From Bacillus sp. OV166 (GTDB taxonomy: Bacteria; Bacillota; Bacilli; Bacillales; Cytobacillaceae), in NCBI RefSeq assembly GCF_900177675.1, contig NZ_FXWM01000001.1:815001-879000 (forward strand): a stretch of DNA of 64,000 nt, in the 5' to 3' direction. Shown in pieces: positions 1 through 9,238 of the stretch. The position numbers and the translations under genes were made by a program. Each line of letters begins with the position of its first letter. The first letter of the stretch is position 1. The notes below the pieces were generated by a model. That model saw only the letters and a program-made list of their open reading frames with translations, searched no databases and was not told the origin of the DNA.

Positions 1-276
1 TATTTTCTAAGCGGGGCCACGCTCGCCTTCAAGAAAAAAATCCTCGATAAAGTTAGCTTTCCCAATGTGGATGTTGGCGAGGATAGTGGTTTTCAGCGAC
101 TTTGCTTTGAAAGTGGGCTGAAAATGTATTCGTTATCGAAGGAACACTATACGTATTTGCGCTATACTGACCCTCTGCACCATCATTCAGATGCAAGGGA
201 ATCGCTTTTAAGAAGGGAAAGTCGTTTCATCGTCCACACCGCTTCGATTGAAAAATACGTTAATACAAAAAAGTAA
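1..276 (+). CDS. Glycosyltransferase, C-terminal part (5' truncated by window edge)
   Basis: The frame is open from base 1 and ends at TAA 274-276, so only about 91 C-terminal residues are visible. They contain a SGATLAFKK stretch followed by a VGEDSGF segment. This G-E-D arrangement after a glycine-rich acceptor loop is typical of the end of the catalytic domain of GT2-like glycosyltransferases of Bacilli, where the acidic residues lie near the active site. No transmembrane segment is visible in this part. It is convergent with a Ser/Gly-rich coat-like protein, and the two share a bidirectional hairpin terminator. Enzymes of this kind often sit next to repetitive surface proteins they glycosylate, but that link is inference here. 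The family call rests on a fragment. Confidence 0.6.
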   Translation, partial: YFLSGATLAFKKKILDKVSFPNVDVGEDSGFQRLCFESGLKMYSLSKEHYTYLRYTDPLHHHSDARESLLRRESRFIVHTASIEKYVNTKK

Positions 277-301
277 GGCAGTAGTGTCGTACTACTGCCT
301 T
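275..301. terminator. Bidirectional hairpin terminator
   Basis: An 11-bp perfect stem (275-285 with 291-301) with a 5-nt loop lies between the convergent glycosyltransferase and coat-like genes. The left arm overlaps the glycosyltransferase stop codon. Confidence 0.7.
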
Positions 302-308
302 GATTTGG

Positions 309-740
309 TTAGCTTCCTGAGCTACCGTGACTTCCTGAGCTGCATGAGCTTCCTGAGCTACCGTGACTTCCTGAGCTGCATGAGCTTCCTGAGCTACCGT
401 GACTTCCTGAGCTGCATGAGCTTCCTGAGCTTCCTGAGCTGAGTAAATCGACGGAAAAGCTTTCGATGTCCTTACAACGGATAACTGTCAACCGCTCAGT
501 AACAAAAGGTGACACCATACCTGGCTCAATGATTTTGACGCAGCAGTCGTTTGTTACACATTTTAATTCCCCGGTAAAGAAATCGCCAGACTTAGTTCTA
601 ATAGTCACTTCGCTATGCTTAAACTTCTTTAGAATGCGACATAAACAATCTTTCTTGCAACTGCAATTTTTCTTACCTTTACAATTGCTTTTCTTTTTAT
701 TACTTTTGTTTTTACTACTTTTGTTTTTACTACTTCCCAT
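309..740 (-). CDS. Spore-coat-like protein with Lys/Cys-rich head, small beta domain and Ser/Gly/Cys/His repeat tail
   Basis: About 143 residues. I chose ATG 740 because a strong GGAGG lies 7-8 nt upstream; the frame stays open further upstream without a comparable site. The layout is: residues 1-33 rich in Lys, Ser, Asn and Cys; residues about 34-92 a compact domain (TIRTKSGDFFTGELK, VKIIEPG, VIRCKDIESF) that resembles the short beta-barrel domains of small Bacillus spore proteins of the DUF2642 kind; then a tail of a 12-residue unit, GSSGSSCSSGSH, repeated three times and ending SSGS. High Cys and low-complexity Ser/Gly fit a cross-linked coat or exosporium protein, and the serines could be glycosylated by the neighbouring enzyme. 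The localisation and DUF assignment are inference. No sigma-E or sigma-K promoter was established. Confidence 0.6.
   Translation of the reverse strand: MGSSKNKSSKNKSNKKKSNCKGKKNCSCKKDCLCRILKKFKHSEVTIRTKSGDFFTGELKCVTNDCCVKIIEPGMVSPFVTERLTVIRCKDIESFSVDLLSSGSSGSSCSSGSHGSSGSSCSSGSHGSSGSSCSSGSHGSSGS
311..440. repeat. 36-bp in-frame tandem repeat (3 copies plus partial)
   Basis: Three exact copies of a 36-bp unit occupy 311-346, 347-382 and 383-418, with a degenerate partial copy after. Each encodes 12 residues of the coat-like protein, so copy-number change would lengthen or shorten the protein without a frameshift. Confidence 0.9.
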
Positions 741-870
741 TTTGCTTCCTCCTTCAATAAGGATTTTCAAATTAATATATTCATTAGAAAGATTAAGGTG
801 TGCTAATCTTGTAGTTTTTCTGCACATTTATGGGAATGGGATTAACATGTTTAATGAAGGAATAAGAAAT

Positions 871-918
871 GGTGTCAGGCACCGCAGATGGACAAATCAT
901 CAGTTTGTCCATCTGTGG
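871..918. repeat. GTGTCAGGCACC-type dispersed element with hairpin
   Basis: GGTGTCAGGCACC at 871-883 is followed by a 15-bp stem (882-896 with 904-918, one G.U pair). The same core recurs at 5690-5722 and 16412-16423, and degenerately at 54924-54973, always between genes. Confidence 0.6.
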
Positions 919-958
919 TAGACTTTAAGGACTGGAAAATACTTAAGTACATAAAAAT

Positions 959-983
959 AAGCGATACATGGGTCGTATCGCTT
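959..983 (-). terminator. Terminator of the small zinc-ribbon gene
   Basis: A 9-bp stem (959-967 with 975-983) is followed on the minus strand by a T-rich stretch. It lies about 50 nt downstream of the minus-strand stop at 1032. Confidence 0.55.
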
Positions 984-1031
984 TTCTTGTATTTTAAAAA
1001 TAAAGTGGTTATAGTCAGTATTTAAAATAAA

Positions 1032-1142
1032 TTATTCCTCTTCTCCATAGGACTCAGTGGTTGTATCCATACACTCCCAACATTCACTTCTATTCCGTTC
1101 AAATCTGGACAATTCCTCCCCACAAGAAATGCAAACATCCAT
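1032..1142 (-). CDS. Small zinc-ribbon-like protein
   Basis: A 36-residue protein starting at ATG 1142, where GAAGGGGG lies 9 nt upstream; the open frame extends to 1223 but without a good ribosome binding site. It carries CISCGEEL and, 13 residues later, CWEC: two CxxC pairs that could bind one zinc ion. The acidic tail ends GEEE. Such micro zinc ribbons (for example YhfH-like proteins) are common and mostly uncharacterised in Bacillaceae. No function can be assigned. It has its own downstream terminator and so looks monocistronic. Confidence 0.5.
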   Translation of the reverse strand: MDVCISCGEELSRFERNRSECWECMDTTTESYGEEE

Positions 1143-1397
1143 AGGTATAGATTCCCCCTTCAAGTAAAAATTTTTGATTAAACCTATAAGCCGTAAAAAC
1201 CTATTATGCTTAATGTATTCCACGATAGCTTGTTAGAGAACCTTGAAACTTCATAGCGAAAACAAAATCAATCGTGAGTTCCACTTTTAAAATCAGATAG
1301 GTACTGGGGTCAGGTAATCTTTTTAGATAGCATGTCTAATCAGGTTTTATATTTTTCCATATTAATATAGTAATAAACTTCTAGGAGGTGTAAATGA

Positions 1398-1679
1398 TTG
1401 AAACGTAGTAAAAAGAGCCTGCTGCCTCTTTGTATTTTTCCAGGTTATCGATGGTGTGGGCCAGGATGCAGCGGGCCGGGTAGTCCAATTAATGATGTAG
1501 ATGGCTGCTGCTACCAGCATGATCGTTGTCTGAGCCGAGGGAATTCCCCGTGTTACTGTGATAAGCAATTTATGAAATGCCTTGAATCAAAAATAAATCC
1601 TCATACGCAAAAAGGTAGAAATGCCCGCCTAATGTACGGATTTATGAAACTGAAAACAACATTCACCTGTCCCAAATAG
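1398..1679 (+). CDS. Small phospholipase-A2-like protein (parvovirus VP1-type PLA2 domain)
   Basis: 93 residues with TTG start at 1398, supported by AGGAGGT 8 nt upstream. The sequence has a glycine-rich calcium-loop-like stretch (YRWCGPGCSGPG), then DGCCYQHDRC at residues about 35-44. This CCxxHDxC signature supplies the catalytic His-Asp pair of secreted phospholipases A2. Several further cysteines (CYCDKQFMKC, FTCPK) suggest disulfides. There is no classical signal peptide, only a short basic N-terminus. Bacillus homologues of this size are often labelled parvovirus coat protein VP1-like because the viral capsid carries the same domain. The activity is predicted from the motif. A role in spore or membrane lipid turnover would be a guess. 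Confidence 0.75.
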   Translation: MKRSKKSLLPLCIFPGYRWCGPGCSGPGSPINDVDGCCYQHDRCLSRGNSPCYCDKQFMKCLESKINPHTQKGRNARLMYGFMKLKTTFTCPK

Positions 1680-1856
1680 GTGATGTGAAGTTAAACTTTG
1701 ATATGCTTAAGCGACATCCATTTGCTTACACAAAATAAACTTATATCTAAAGATAGTTCGATATCAATTTGTCCAACCACTCTAAATTAGTTAAACTATA
1801 AAGGATGATAATTCGTCGGTAAATTACTTTGAAGAATGAGTGGGAGAGAGCATTAT

Positions 1857-3098
1857 ATGAATAAAAGAGTAGTGATTACAGGTATTGGAGCAGTCACTCC
1901 TTTGGGGAATGATGCTCATTCAACATGGGAACAGATTAAAAGGGGTATATCAGGTGTTGGTCCAGCCACCATATTTGACGTGGAAAAAGTGGATATCAAA
2001 ATCGCAGCGGAAGTAAAGGGCTTTGCACCAGAAGAATTTATGGATAGAAAAGAAGCGAGAAGAATGGGGCGTTATAGCCAGTTTGCTGTGGCTGCAAGTC
2101 AAATGGCTGTCAATGATGCAGGAATCCAAATCGGTGAGAATGTTCAACCTGAGCGAGTGGGCGTTTGGATTGGATCAGGGATTGGCGGGCTAGCTGAATT
2201 CGAGGAACAACACCGGAAGTTTATTGAAAAAGGTCAAAGAAGAGTCAACCCGTTTATTATTCCCATGTTTATACCGGACATGGCGGCTGGACAAGTTTCG
2301 ATTGCACTTGGAGCAAAAGGAATCAACAATTGTTCGGTTACAGCATGTGCGTCAGGCGCCAATTCAATCGGTGATGCATTCCGCGTTATTCAAAAGGGGA
2401 ATGTGGATATGATAATTGCTGGCGGAACAGAAGCAACGATTACAGAGATGACCGTTGCGGGATTTTCTAATATGACAGCCCTTTCAAAAAATCCAGATCC
2501 GAACACAGCAAGCCGGCCTTTTGATAAGAATCGTGATGGATTTGTCATCGGGGAAGGCGCAGGAATTGTGGTCCTAGAAGAATTAGAGCATGCTTTAGCG
2601 CGTGGTGCGAATATATATGGGGAATTGATAGGATATGGAGCTACGGGTGATGCCCATCATATTACTACACCTGCACCAGACGGAGATGGACCTGGGAGAG
2701 CAATGAAATTAGCATTAGATGATGCTGGGATTTCCCCTGAACAAGTCGACTATATCAATGCACATGGAACGTCGACTTATTATAATGATTTGTATGAAAC
2801 ATTAGCCATTAAAGAGGTTTTCAAGGAACATGCCTATAGTTTATCTGTCAGTTCCACGAAATCGATGACGGGGCACTTGTTGGGAGCAACAGGGGCTATT
2901 GAGGCCATTTTTTCTCTATTAGCCATCAAGGAAGGTATCATTCCTCCAACCATTAACTATGAAACACCTGATGAACAACTTGATTTAGATTATGTCCCCA
3001 ATGTGGCAAAGGAGAAGGATGTTCAAGTAGTGCTATCCAACTCATTAGGATTTGGCGGTCATAATGCCACATTGATTTTTAAAAAGTTTACTGAATAA
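1857..3098 (+). CDS. fabF: 3-oxoacyl-[acyl-carrier-protein] synthase II (FabF)
   Basis: A 413-residue condensing enzyme that elongates acyl-ACP with malonyl-ACP in fatty acid synthesis. ATG 1857 is preferred over ATG 1836 because GGGAGAG is well placed before it and the protein then begins [17 protein letters not shown], as FabF does, at the usual length. The thiolase-fold triad is complete: Cys164 in TACASGANS, His in [10 protein letters not shown] (about 304) and His in GHLLGATG (about 340). The stretch after HGTST reads YYND where housekeeping FabF usually has PLND. It stands alone with its own terminator, without the fabH partner common in Bacilli, so it may be a second, specialised FabF. 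Confidence is high for the family and lower for the exact role. Confidence 0.9.
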   Translation: MNKRVVITGIGAVTPLGNDAHSTWEQIKRGISGVGPATIFDVEKVDIKIAAEVKGFAPEEFMDRKEARRMGRYSQFAVAASQMAVNDAGIQIGENVQPERVGVWIGSGIGGLAEFEEQHRKFIEKGQRRVNPFIIPMFIPDMAAGQVSIALGAKGINNCSVTACASGANSIGDAFRVIQKGNVDMIIAGGTEATITEMTVAGFSNMTALSKNPDPNTASRPFDKNRDGFVIGEGAGIVVLEELEHALARGANIYGELIGYGATGDAHHITTPAPDGDGPGRAMKLALDDAGISPEQVDYINAHGTSTYYNDLYETLAIKEVFKEHAYSLSVSSTKSMTGHLLGATGAIEAIFSLLAIKEGIIPPTINYETPDEQLDLDYVPNVAKEKDVQVVLSNSLGFGGHNATLIFKKFTE

Positions 3099-3120
3099 AG
3101 ATAACAAGTAACTAAAACGA

Positions 3121-3150
3121 AGGTGTCTAAATATCATTTAGATACCTTTT
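3121..3150 (+). terminator. Terminator after fabF
   Basis: An 11-bp stem (3121-3131 with 3137-3147, one G.U) is followed by a run of T. Confidence 0.8.
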
Positions 3151-3408
3151 TTTATGTTTTTTCAAATTTTATCAGCGTATATAAAAATAAACAGCCCCAG
3201 TTATATTTTTCCGCTATTAAAATAAAAAACAAGTCGATAATAGGACTTTCATCGGTAATAAATCATCCATCGACAGGTTTCCCGATAATTCCTTACTAAC
3301 CAAACGTTTGATTAGATTCTATATAAATCCTTTTATCAACAGGATTTTTTCCCGGGAAATGGAGAAAACAATGTCGAAATCCGCACCGACATAAAAAACG
3401 AATAAACA
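3151..3408. other. Intergenic stretch without a recognisable gene
   Basis: An AT-rich gap between two converging terminators (fabF and the RlmN-family gene). No ORF with a ribosome binding site and no clear repeat was seen. Confidence 0.6.
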
Positions 3409-3453
3409 AAAAAGGTCATATTAAACAAAATACCTTGTTTAACATAACCTTTT
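3409..3453. terminator. Bidirectional terminator downstream of rlmN-family gene
   Basis: A long A/T-flanked hairpin (about 3410-3428 with 3434-3453) with mismatches near the middle. On the minus strand it lies 10 nt after the RlmN-family stop codon. Confidence 0.6.
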
Positions 3454-3463
3454 TGGACTGAAA

Positions 3464-4531
3464 TTATTTTGCTTCAGCTTTTTTGATTTGTTTGCTTCGT
3501 AATTGTCCACACGCGGCATCAATATCTGTTCCGTGTTCTTGGCGGATTTTACAATTAATACCGCCCTTTTTCAACGAATCATAAAACGCTAGGACTGATT
3601 CTTGTTCACTTCTTTGATATTGACTATGTTCATCGACCGGATTATATGGAATTAAGTTTACATAGACTTGCTGTCCGAGAGGGCGAAGAAGTTCGGCCAG
3701 TTGCTCAGCTTCTTGCTTATGATCATTTACATCTCGCAGCAAAATATATTCAATCGTAATCCGACGGTTAGTCTTTTCTACGTAATACTCCATCGCCTGC
3801 ATTAATCTTTCAATCGGAATCGCACGGTTTATTTTCATAATACGCGTACGAAGCTCATTATTTGGCGCATGCAAGGAAACAGCAAGATTTACCTGCAGCC
3901 CCATATCCGTGAACTCAATAAGCTTGTCCGCGAGACCGCTGGTCGACACGGTGATCCGTCTAGCCGCAATCGCAAGCCCTTTATCATCTTTAATCACCCT
4001 GATAAAGTCTATTAGGTTTATAAAATTATCAAATGGTTCACCAATCCCCATAACGACTACGTGACTGACCGTTTCACCTTGCCCTTTTTTGTCTAGGTGC
4101 AGTTGAACGTTCATAATCTGCTCGACAATTTCCCCGCTCGATAAATCCCGGCTTTTTGCTAATAAACCACTCGCACAAAAACTGCAGCCAATGTTACAGC
4201 CTACTTGAGTTGTCACACAAACAGAAAGGCCATATTTCTGACGCATTAAAACCGTTTCAATCAAATTGCCATCCTGAAGTTTAAACAAGAATTTAATCGT
4301 TCCATCAGCTGATTCTTGTTTAATATGCTCCTGTAAGGTTTGGATTTCGAAGTTGTCTGACAGTAATTGAAGACATGCTTGATTTACTTCTGTCATTTCC
4401 GAGAAAGCTGTTACACGCTTTCGATAAAGATATTCCCATACTTTTTGTGCTCTCGACTTCTTCTCACCGTGCTCGATAAGCCAAGTAGCCAATTGATCTA
4501 TAGTTAATCCGTATATGGACTGTTTATTCAT
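3464..4531 (-). CDS. RlmN/Cfr-family radical SAM rRNA methyltransferase
   Basis: 355 residues, ATG 4531 preceded by GAGGGG. The radical-SAM cluster motif is CNIGCSFC (Cys112, Cys116, Cys119), followed by the [11 protein letters not shown]-binding motif. The second catalytic Cys that forms the methylene adduct is in ACGQLR (about 343). RlmN methylates C2 of A2503 in 23S rRNA and A37 of some tRNAs; Cfr modifies C8 of the same nucleotide. The motifs cannot separate the two activities. In Bacilli the housekeeping rlmN usually lies beside the prpC/prkC genes, which are absent here, so this may be a paralogue. A second RNA methyltransferase gene lies immediately upstream on the same strand. Confidence 0.85.
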   Translation of the reverse strand: MNKQSIYGLTIDQLATWLIEHGEKKSRAQKVWEYLYRKRVTAFSEMTEVNQACLQLLSDNFEIQTLQEHIKQESADGTIKFLFKLQDGNLIETVLMRQKYGLSVCVTTQVGCNIGCSFCASGLLAKSRDLSSGEIVEQIMNVQLHLDKKGQGETVSHVVVMGIGEPFDNFINLIDFIRVIKDDKGLAIAARRITVSTSGLADKLIEFTDMGLQVNLAVSLHAPNNELRTRIMKINRAIPIERLMQAMEYYVEKTNRRITIEYILLRDVNDHKQEAEQLAELLRPLGQQVYVNLIPYNPVDEHSQYQRSEQESVLAFYDSLKKGGINCKIRQEHGTDIDAACGQLRSKQIKKAEAK

Positions 4532-4611
4532 ACATTCCCCTCTTTTCGTTACGATAAAACTTAATAAAGCTTACGTTATATTATTAATGAATAGGCAAAG
4601 ATGGAGCCTTA

Positions 4612-5568
4612 TCAATTACATACTATCACTTCTCGTATAAATAACCCTTTTTTAGCAACAGCACGATCAATAATCGAAAAACCTGCTTTTATAAGGATTT
4701 CATCGACAGATTCAACTGTAACGACGACCACTTTGTCAGCAATCCTACGTGCACTTTGGAGCATTTCCAACTGCTCGTCAGGGGTTATTACCGAACACAA
4801 ATTATAAGGCAAATCTATGATGGCTACATCATAATGATTGGTGATTTCGCGAATATCAGCTAAGTTTATTTCTCCGCTAAGACCAAAGTGTATCATATTT
4901 TCTCGTGCTCCAGGAAGGATAAGTCGATTGCGGTCACTTCCGACAATATCAATTCCCATCGACCTAGCTTCAACAAGGACGGTTCCAATTCCACAGCAAG
5001 GATCGATGGCCTTAATTCCGTTTGGATTGGGGATGGCGATATTTACCACTGCTCTAGCCACACGTGTGTTGAGCGCTGTGGAATAACCGTTTGGCTTCTT
5101 TTGATGCCGAAACCAAACCGACTCACTTTTTACATACTCACCGAAGACCCAACTTCCGTCTATATTCATGACGCCAAACAATCGATCAGGATGACGAAGA
5201 TCTGCTTGACCATTGATGTGTATGCCAAGCTCTCGTTCAATGGCACGTCGGTTTTCGAATCCTTCTTGTTCACTTTTTGCCTGACCACTATTTTTCACAT
5301 AGGTGACTTTAAACGTTGCTCCGCTTAGTTGTAAAGTTTCTACCTGTATAAAAAGATCCTCAAGGCTTTCCACCTCATATAACACCGTAATTCTTTCTTT
5401 AATAAACGGGCTTCGACTTGGATCGATTTTTACGAAACTTTCCAAGACATTAGATTGAGACACCTCACCGAATAATGAGCGCATTTCCAAAGCACACAAA
5501 GAGCGTTCATCCTCAGCATAGGCGTAAGTATATATAAAGGTCGTACCTTTTTGGAGAGTCATATCCAA
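4612..5568 (-). CDS. Trm11/TrmG10-like RNA methyltransferase
   Basis: About 318 residues. The start is uncertain: TTG 5568 or ATG 5562, neither with a close ribosome binding site. The N-terminal ~150 residues are a divergent recognition region. The C-terminal half is a class I SAM-dependent methyltransferase fold with motif I DPCCGIGTVLVEA (about 189-201) and the catalytic DLPYN motif (about 258-262), the form seen in tRNA guanine-N2 methyltransferases (Trm11, Trm14, TrmG10). The likely reaction is N2-methylation of a guanosine in RNA; the exact target cannot be read from sequence. It lies 80 nt upstream of the RlmN-family gene on the same strand and may be co-transcribed with it. Confidence 0.75.
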   Translation of the reverse strand: MDMTLQKGTTFIYTYAYAEDERSLCALEMRSLFGEVSQSNVLESFVKIDPSRSPFIKERITVLYEVESLEDLFIQVETLQLSGATFKVTYVKNSGQAKSEQEGFENRRAIERELGIHINGQADLRHPDRLFGVMNIDGSWVFGEYVKSESVWFRHQKKPNGYSTALNTRVARAVVNIAIPNPNGIKAIDPCCGIGTVLVEARSMGIDIVGSDRNRLILPGARENMIHFGLSGEINLADIREITNHYDVAIIDLPYNLCSVITPDEQLEMLQSARRIADKVVVVTVESVDEILIKAGFSIIDRAVAKKGLFIREVIVCN

Positions 5569-5689
5569 ATCGTTATCATACGTTAATTTATTTATTTCAA
5601 CTTCACCTCAAGTTTATCTGAAAAACATAATCTATTATACCAAGAAAAGACGCATTTTTAAAAATTTCCTTTAATTGGGTGTCAATATG

Positions 5690-5722
5690 GGTGTCAGGCA
5701 CCAACAGGTAGTGCCTGACACC
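5690..5722. repeat. Palindromic GGTGTCAGGCAC element
   Basis: A perfect 12-bp inverted repeat (5690-5701 with 5711-5722) with a 9-nt loop. It is the most intact copy in the window of the dispersed GTGTCAGGCACC element. Confidence 0.75.
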
Positions 5723-5824
5723 AAAGTTAATTTAAGTTGTATATACATGTTATAATATAATGAATATTTACATAGCTAACTATAGTTAATGTAGCAAAAT
5801 TTAGGTTAAAGAGTGGATTTTAAA

Positions 5825-7615
5825 ATGAAAAGTATAAAGAAATGGTTTTCACATTTGAAGTTGAGATTTAAGCTTATAATCTCATTCTCCTGTTTTATTG
5901 TTTTATCTTTTACGATTATTGGTGGAAGTTTGTCCTGGTTATTTGTCAATTCCAATCGTGATATGTTATTGGATGCGGCTGTTGCGAACAACCGACAAAT
6001 TGTCAAAAACATTGATACTGCACTGCATCCTTTACTTTCCTTGTCGATGTACCCCTATCAGGATAAACAAATCTATCAGATTATGGAAAAGGATTATTCA
6101 ACCTACAAGTATCCCCTTTTAGAAAGACAGCGTGATTTTAATACGGTTAATAGCAAAATTGAGAACAACTTTTTTTTATTTAGTACAATCATTGACTCGG
6201 TCCTTATTTACCAGGGGAAGAATAATTTAATTGTTGGACGAAGCAATCTAGAGTACATGGACCATGCTTATTTTAGAGATGATTTTTACTTAGAACCGTA
6301 CATACAAGAAATTTTGAAAAGTGGCGGTACCTACGTCCCTGTTGGTGTTCATCAGGAGAAACTCTTTTCCTACAAAGATAAGCCAGTTGTTTCAATAGGA
6401 AGGGGAATCGTAAACCCCTATACGCAAGATCAGTTAGGTTTTATTTTGATAAACATATCGATTGAAAAACTAAAAACTTTATGGAGTGATATTCACTTCA
6501 CGAAACATACAAAATTTTATCTTGTTGATGACAAAAAAAAGATTATTTATAGCAAAAATAAAAAAGAAATTGGAACCAAAGCAGCTACGATATTAGGAGA
6601 GAATTTTAATTATATAGATGGATTTAGAAAGGAAACAAAAGAAAATAAGGACTCTTATTTAATTACGGCTACTTCCAACACTTCAAAATGGAAATCAGTA
6701 ACCATTATTCCAAAAAAAGAATTGTTTGATTATCTTTCCACCTTTTTAAAAATCATCATCATTACAAGTGTTGTCTTTCTATTACTAGCCGTTTTGATGT
6801 CATTTTACATTGCGACAAGCATTACAAAGCCATTATCCATTTTAGAGGGAAAAATGAGACAGGTTTCTGATGGGAATATGAATGTAAAAATGGACATAGA
6901 GCATGGTGAAATCGGTAAAATAAGCAAAACAATCGATATCATGTTATCCGATATTAGAAGGTTAATTGAAAGGATCTATAATGAAGAGGAAGAAAAAAGG
7001 AAGTTGGAACTAATGGCACTTCAATCGCAAATTAGACCTCATTTTATGTATAATACCATCAATGTCATAAAGTGGATGGCCAAAATTCAAGGTGCCAGCG
7101 GTATTGAAGAGGCTTTAAGTGCTTTTTCGTCTGTTATTAGGCTGACAGCTAAAACGGTAAATGAACAGGTGACAATCAAAGAGGAAGTAGAATTTATTAA
7201 AAATTATACAAAGATATTGGAATTCCGATATTTTAATAAGTTTGAAGTTTCATTCGAGATTGAACCTTCTGTATTGGAATATAAAACTATCAAGTTTCTT
7301 CTTCAACCATTAGTTGAGAATGCTGTTTTTCATGCTTTTGATGATATTGATTATAAAGGAAAAATAGCTATTCAGATTTTTGAAGATTCCCAAGACCTTG
7401 TCATGAAGGTTTCTGACAACGGCAGGGGGATAGCAGATACTAATTACGATAGTGAACAGTCGAATAAAGAAGGTAGTGACCAGTTGAATTCAATCGGGAT
7501 AAGCAACATTAGAAAAAGAATTCAGTTGAATTTTGGAGACAACTACGGATTGTGGATAACCTCCCAGGAGGCTGGCGGCACATTGGCCAAATTAATTATT
7601 CCAGTAATAAAGTGA
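5825..7615 (+). CDS. YesM-family sensor histidine kinase
   Basis: About 596 residues from ATG 5825 (GTG 5813 is an alternative; both have weak ribosome binding sites). There is a transmembrane helix at about 13-36, an extracytoplasmic sensor region of about 260 residues, a second helix near 305-330 and a HAMP segment. The His_kinase domain of the YesM type follows, with phosphoacceptor His406 in RPHFMYNT, and an ATPase domain with DNGRGIAD. It should phosphorylate the response regulator encoded 33 nt downstream. The binding protein, permeases and glycosidases that follow suggest it senses an oligosaccharide. The ligand itself is not readable from sequence. Confidence 0.9.
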   Translation: MKSIKKWFSHLKLRFKLIISFSCFIVLSFTIIGGSLSWLFVNSNRDMLLDAAVANNRQIVKNIDTALHPLLSLSMYPYQDKQIYQIMEKDYSTYKYPLLERQRDFNTVNSKIENNFFLFSTIIDSVLIYQGKNNLIVGRSNLEYMDHAYFRDDFYLEPYIQEILKSGGTYVPVGVHQEKLFSYKDKPVVSIGRGIVNPYTQDQLGFILINISIEKLKTLWSDIHFTKHTKFYLVDDKKKIIYSKNKKEIGTKAATILGENFNYIDGFRKETKENKDSYLITATSNTSKWKSVTIIPKKELFDYLSTFLKIIIITSVVFLLLAVLMSFYIATSITKPLSILEGKMRQVSDGNMNVKMDIEHGEIGKISKTIDIMLSDIRRLIERIYNEEEEKRKLELMALQSQIRPHFMYNTINVIKWMAKIQGASGIEEALSAFSSVIRLTAKTVNEQVTIKEEVEFIKNYTKILEFRYFNKFEVSFEIEPSVLEYKTIKFLLQPLVENAVFHAFDDIDYKGKIAIQIFEDSQDLVMKVSDNGRGIADTNYDSEQSNKEGSDQLNSIGISNIRKRIQLNFGDNYGLWITSQEAGGTLAKLIIPVIK

Positions 7616-7648
7616 CCGTTTAATAGTGATTAGAAAAAGGTGATTTTT

Positions 7649-9181
7649 ATGAGAATCCTAATTGTAGATGATGAACCGTTAGTACGGATCGGAATAAAGT
7701 CGTCAATTGATTGGCAGTCGTATGATATGAATATCGTTGGAGAAGCAGGAGATGGGGAGGAAGCTATTCAGCTCATGCTGGAGCGAAATCCAGATCTTGT
7801 TTTGCTAGATATTAAAATGCCTAAAAAGGACGGATTGGAAGTTTTATTAGAAATGAAAGAACGAGGAATCGATTCCAAAGTGATCATTTTAAGCAGCTTC
7901 GATGACCTCGAAACGGTAAAAAGGGCAATGAAATTAGGGGCAGATGATTATTTCCATAAACCAAATATGAATGATCAGGAAATTTTAAAGGTGGTTTCCA
8001 AAATCCAAAAAGATTTGTCGATCGAACAAACGGAGAAAGAAATTACATATTCCCATGGGTCAAAACCAAAGGAAGTCCTTGTTAAGAATTTACTATTAGG
8101 AAAAATAGATGCAGTGGAGCAGTTGCACTTGAAGAGGAATAACATTTCTGTTGTGTTATTTAAGGTGAAGAATTATAAAAAAATCCTTGAAAGATATCGC
8201 GATAATAAAGTCGACCTATTGCAAAATTCGATCTTGAATTTGTTAACGGAGCTGTTAGCTAAACACAAGGAAGTGGAGTTTTTACAACTAGAGGATAACT
8301 TGTTTTCGCTGATTTTCAGTAATAGTGAAATAAAGAGTAAGCAAGGCACCTATACATTTATTTATGAAAAAGCAAATAACATCAACCAAGCATTAAAGAG
8401 ATTTTTAAATATTGAAACAGTATATGGAATCAGTGAACCGACTGATAGGTTAAGAGATATAAAAAATGCCTTTCAGCAGGCGAAACATGCACTAGGCCAT
8501 GGATTCTATGATGCGAACCATCCTATCTTTTATTTTCAAAAATTCGAAGACGTGAGTGCCAATGAGCAGGAAGAAACCTTCATTAAGATAATGAAAAAAG
8601 AATTAAGAGAAGAAAACTATGAAAAATTCCTAAACACTTTAACAGCATGGGAACAGTTCCTTCAAAGTAAGCAGAAACACGGGAAGGATGAAGTTGCGAA
8701 AATATATGAAGGTCTTTTGTTTATGGTTGAAGAAACATATGAATATTTAGGATATAGTGACAAACTGGAGCATATAGAAACATTTGAAGAGCTTTCGGTT
8801 TTTTACCATCAGCTTTTCGAGGCAATATTCTCGGTGCGGGGAACTAATAAAAATAAGGGATATAGCCCTATCATAAAAAGTATTTTGGATTATCTTGAAA
8901 TCAATTATGATAAATCTATTTCATTAAAGAGTTTGGGAGAGGAATTCCTTGTTAGTCCCAATTATATAAGCAGATTATTTAAGAAGGAGGTTGAAAAAGG
9001 TCTATTTGATTATCTAAATGAAATTCGTATTCAAAAAGCAAAATCTCTTTTAAAAGACTATAAATTAAAAATCTATGAAATTGCTGAAAGGGTTGGTTTT
9101 AAAAGCCAGGTTCATTTTGCAATTGTCTTTCAAAAGTATGAAGGGATGTCCCCAAAAGATTTTAGAAAAGAGAAAGTGTGA
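7649..9181 (+). CDS. YesN-family response regulator with AraC-type DNA-binding domain
   Basis: 510 residues. ATG 7649 follows AAAAGGTGA at ideal spacing; the upstream in-frame GTG lies inside that site. The receiver domain has Asp7/Asp8 and phosphoacceptor Asp54 in LLDIKMP. A long linker follows (about 130-400). The C-terminal ~100 residues hold two helix-turn-helix units, including SLGEEFLVSPNYISRLFKKE and IYEIAERVGFKSQVHFAIVFQK. It forms a two-component pair with the preceding kinase and most likely activates the downstream sugar operon, whose promoter has a weak -35 region and a pair of direct repeats. Confidence 0.9.
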   Translation: MRILIVDDEPLVRIGIKSSIDWQSYDMNIVGEAGDGEEAIQLMLERNPDLVLLDIKMPKKDGLEVLLEMKERGIDSKVIILSSFDDLETVKRAMKLGADDYFHKPNMNDQEILKVVSKIQKDLSIEQTEKEITYSHGSKPKEVLVKNLLLGKIDAVEQLHLKRNNISVVLFKVKNYKKILERYRDNKVDLLQNSILNLLTELLAKHKEVEFLQLEDNLFSLIFSNSEIKSKQGTYTFIYEKANNINQALKRFLNIETVYGISEPTDRLRDIKNAFQQAKHALGHGFYDANHPIFYFQKFEDVSANEQEETFIKIMKKELREENYEKFLNTLTAWEQFLQSKQKHGKDEVAKIYEGLLFMVEETYEYLGYSDKLEHIETFEELSVFYHQLFEAIFSVRGTNKNKGYSPIIKSILDYLEINYDKSISLKSLGEEFLVSPNYISRLFKKEVEKGLFDYLNEIRIQKAKSLLKDYKLKIYEIAERVGFKSQVHFAIVFQKYEGMSPKDFRKEKV

Positions 9182-9238
9182 TTTGAATAAAGAAAAGTAC
9201 ATTTCCTTAAAGTCTATGATTATTGAGGATAAAAAATA

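Noticed and set aside
466..921. 151-codon plus-strand ORF
   Set aside because: It is antisense to the coat-like gene, has no ribosome binding site, and encodes a biased Leu/Phe product expected from the complement of Lys/Ser-rich codons.
1836..1856. Upstream ATG for fabF
   Set aside because: It would add seven residues not seen at the start of FabF proteins, and it overlaps the ribosome binding site of the ATG at 1857.
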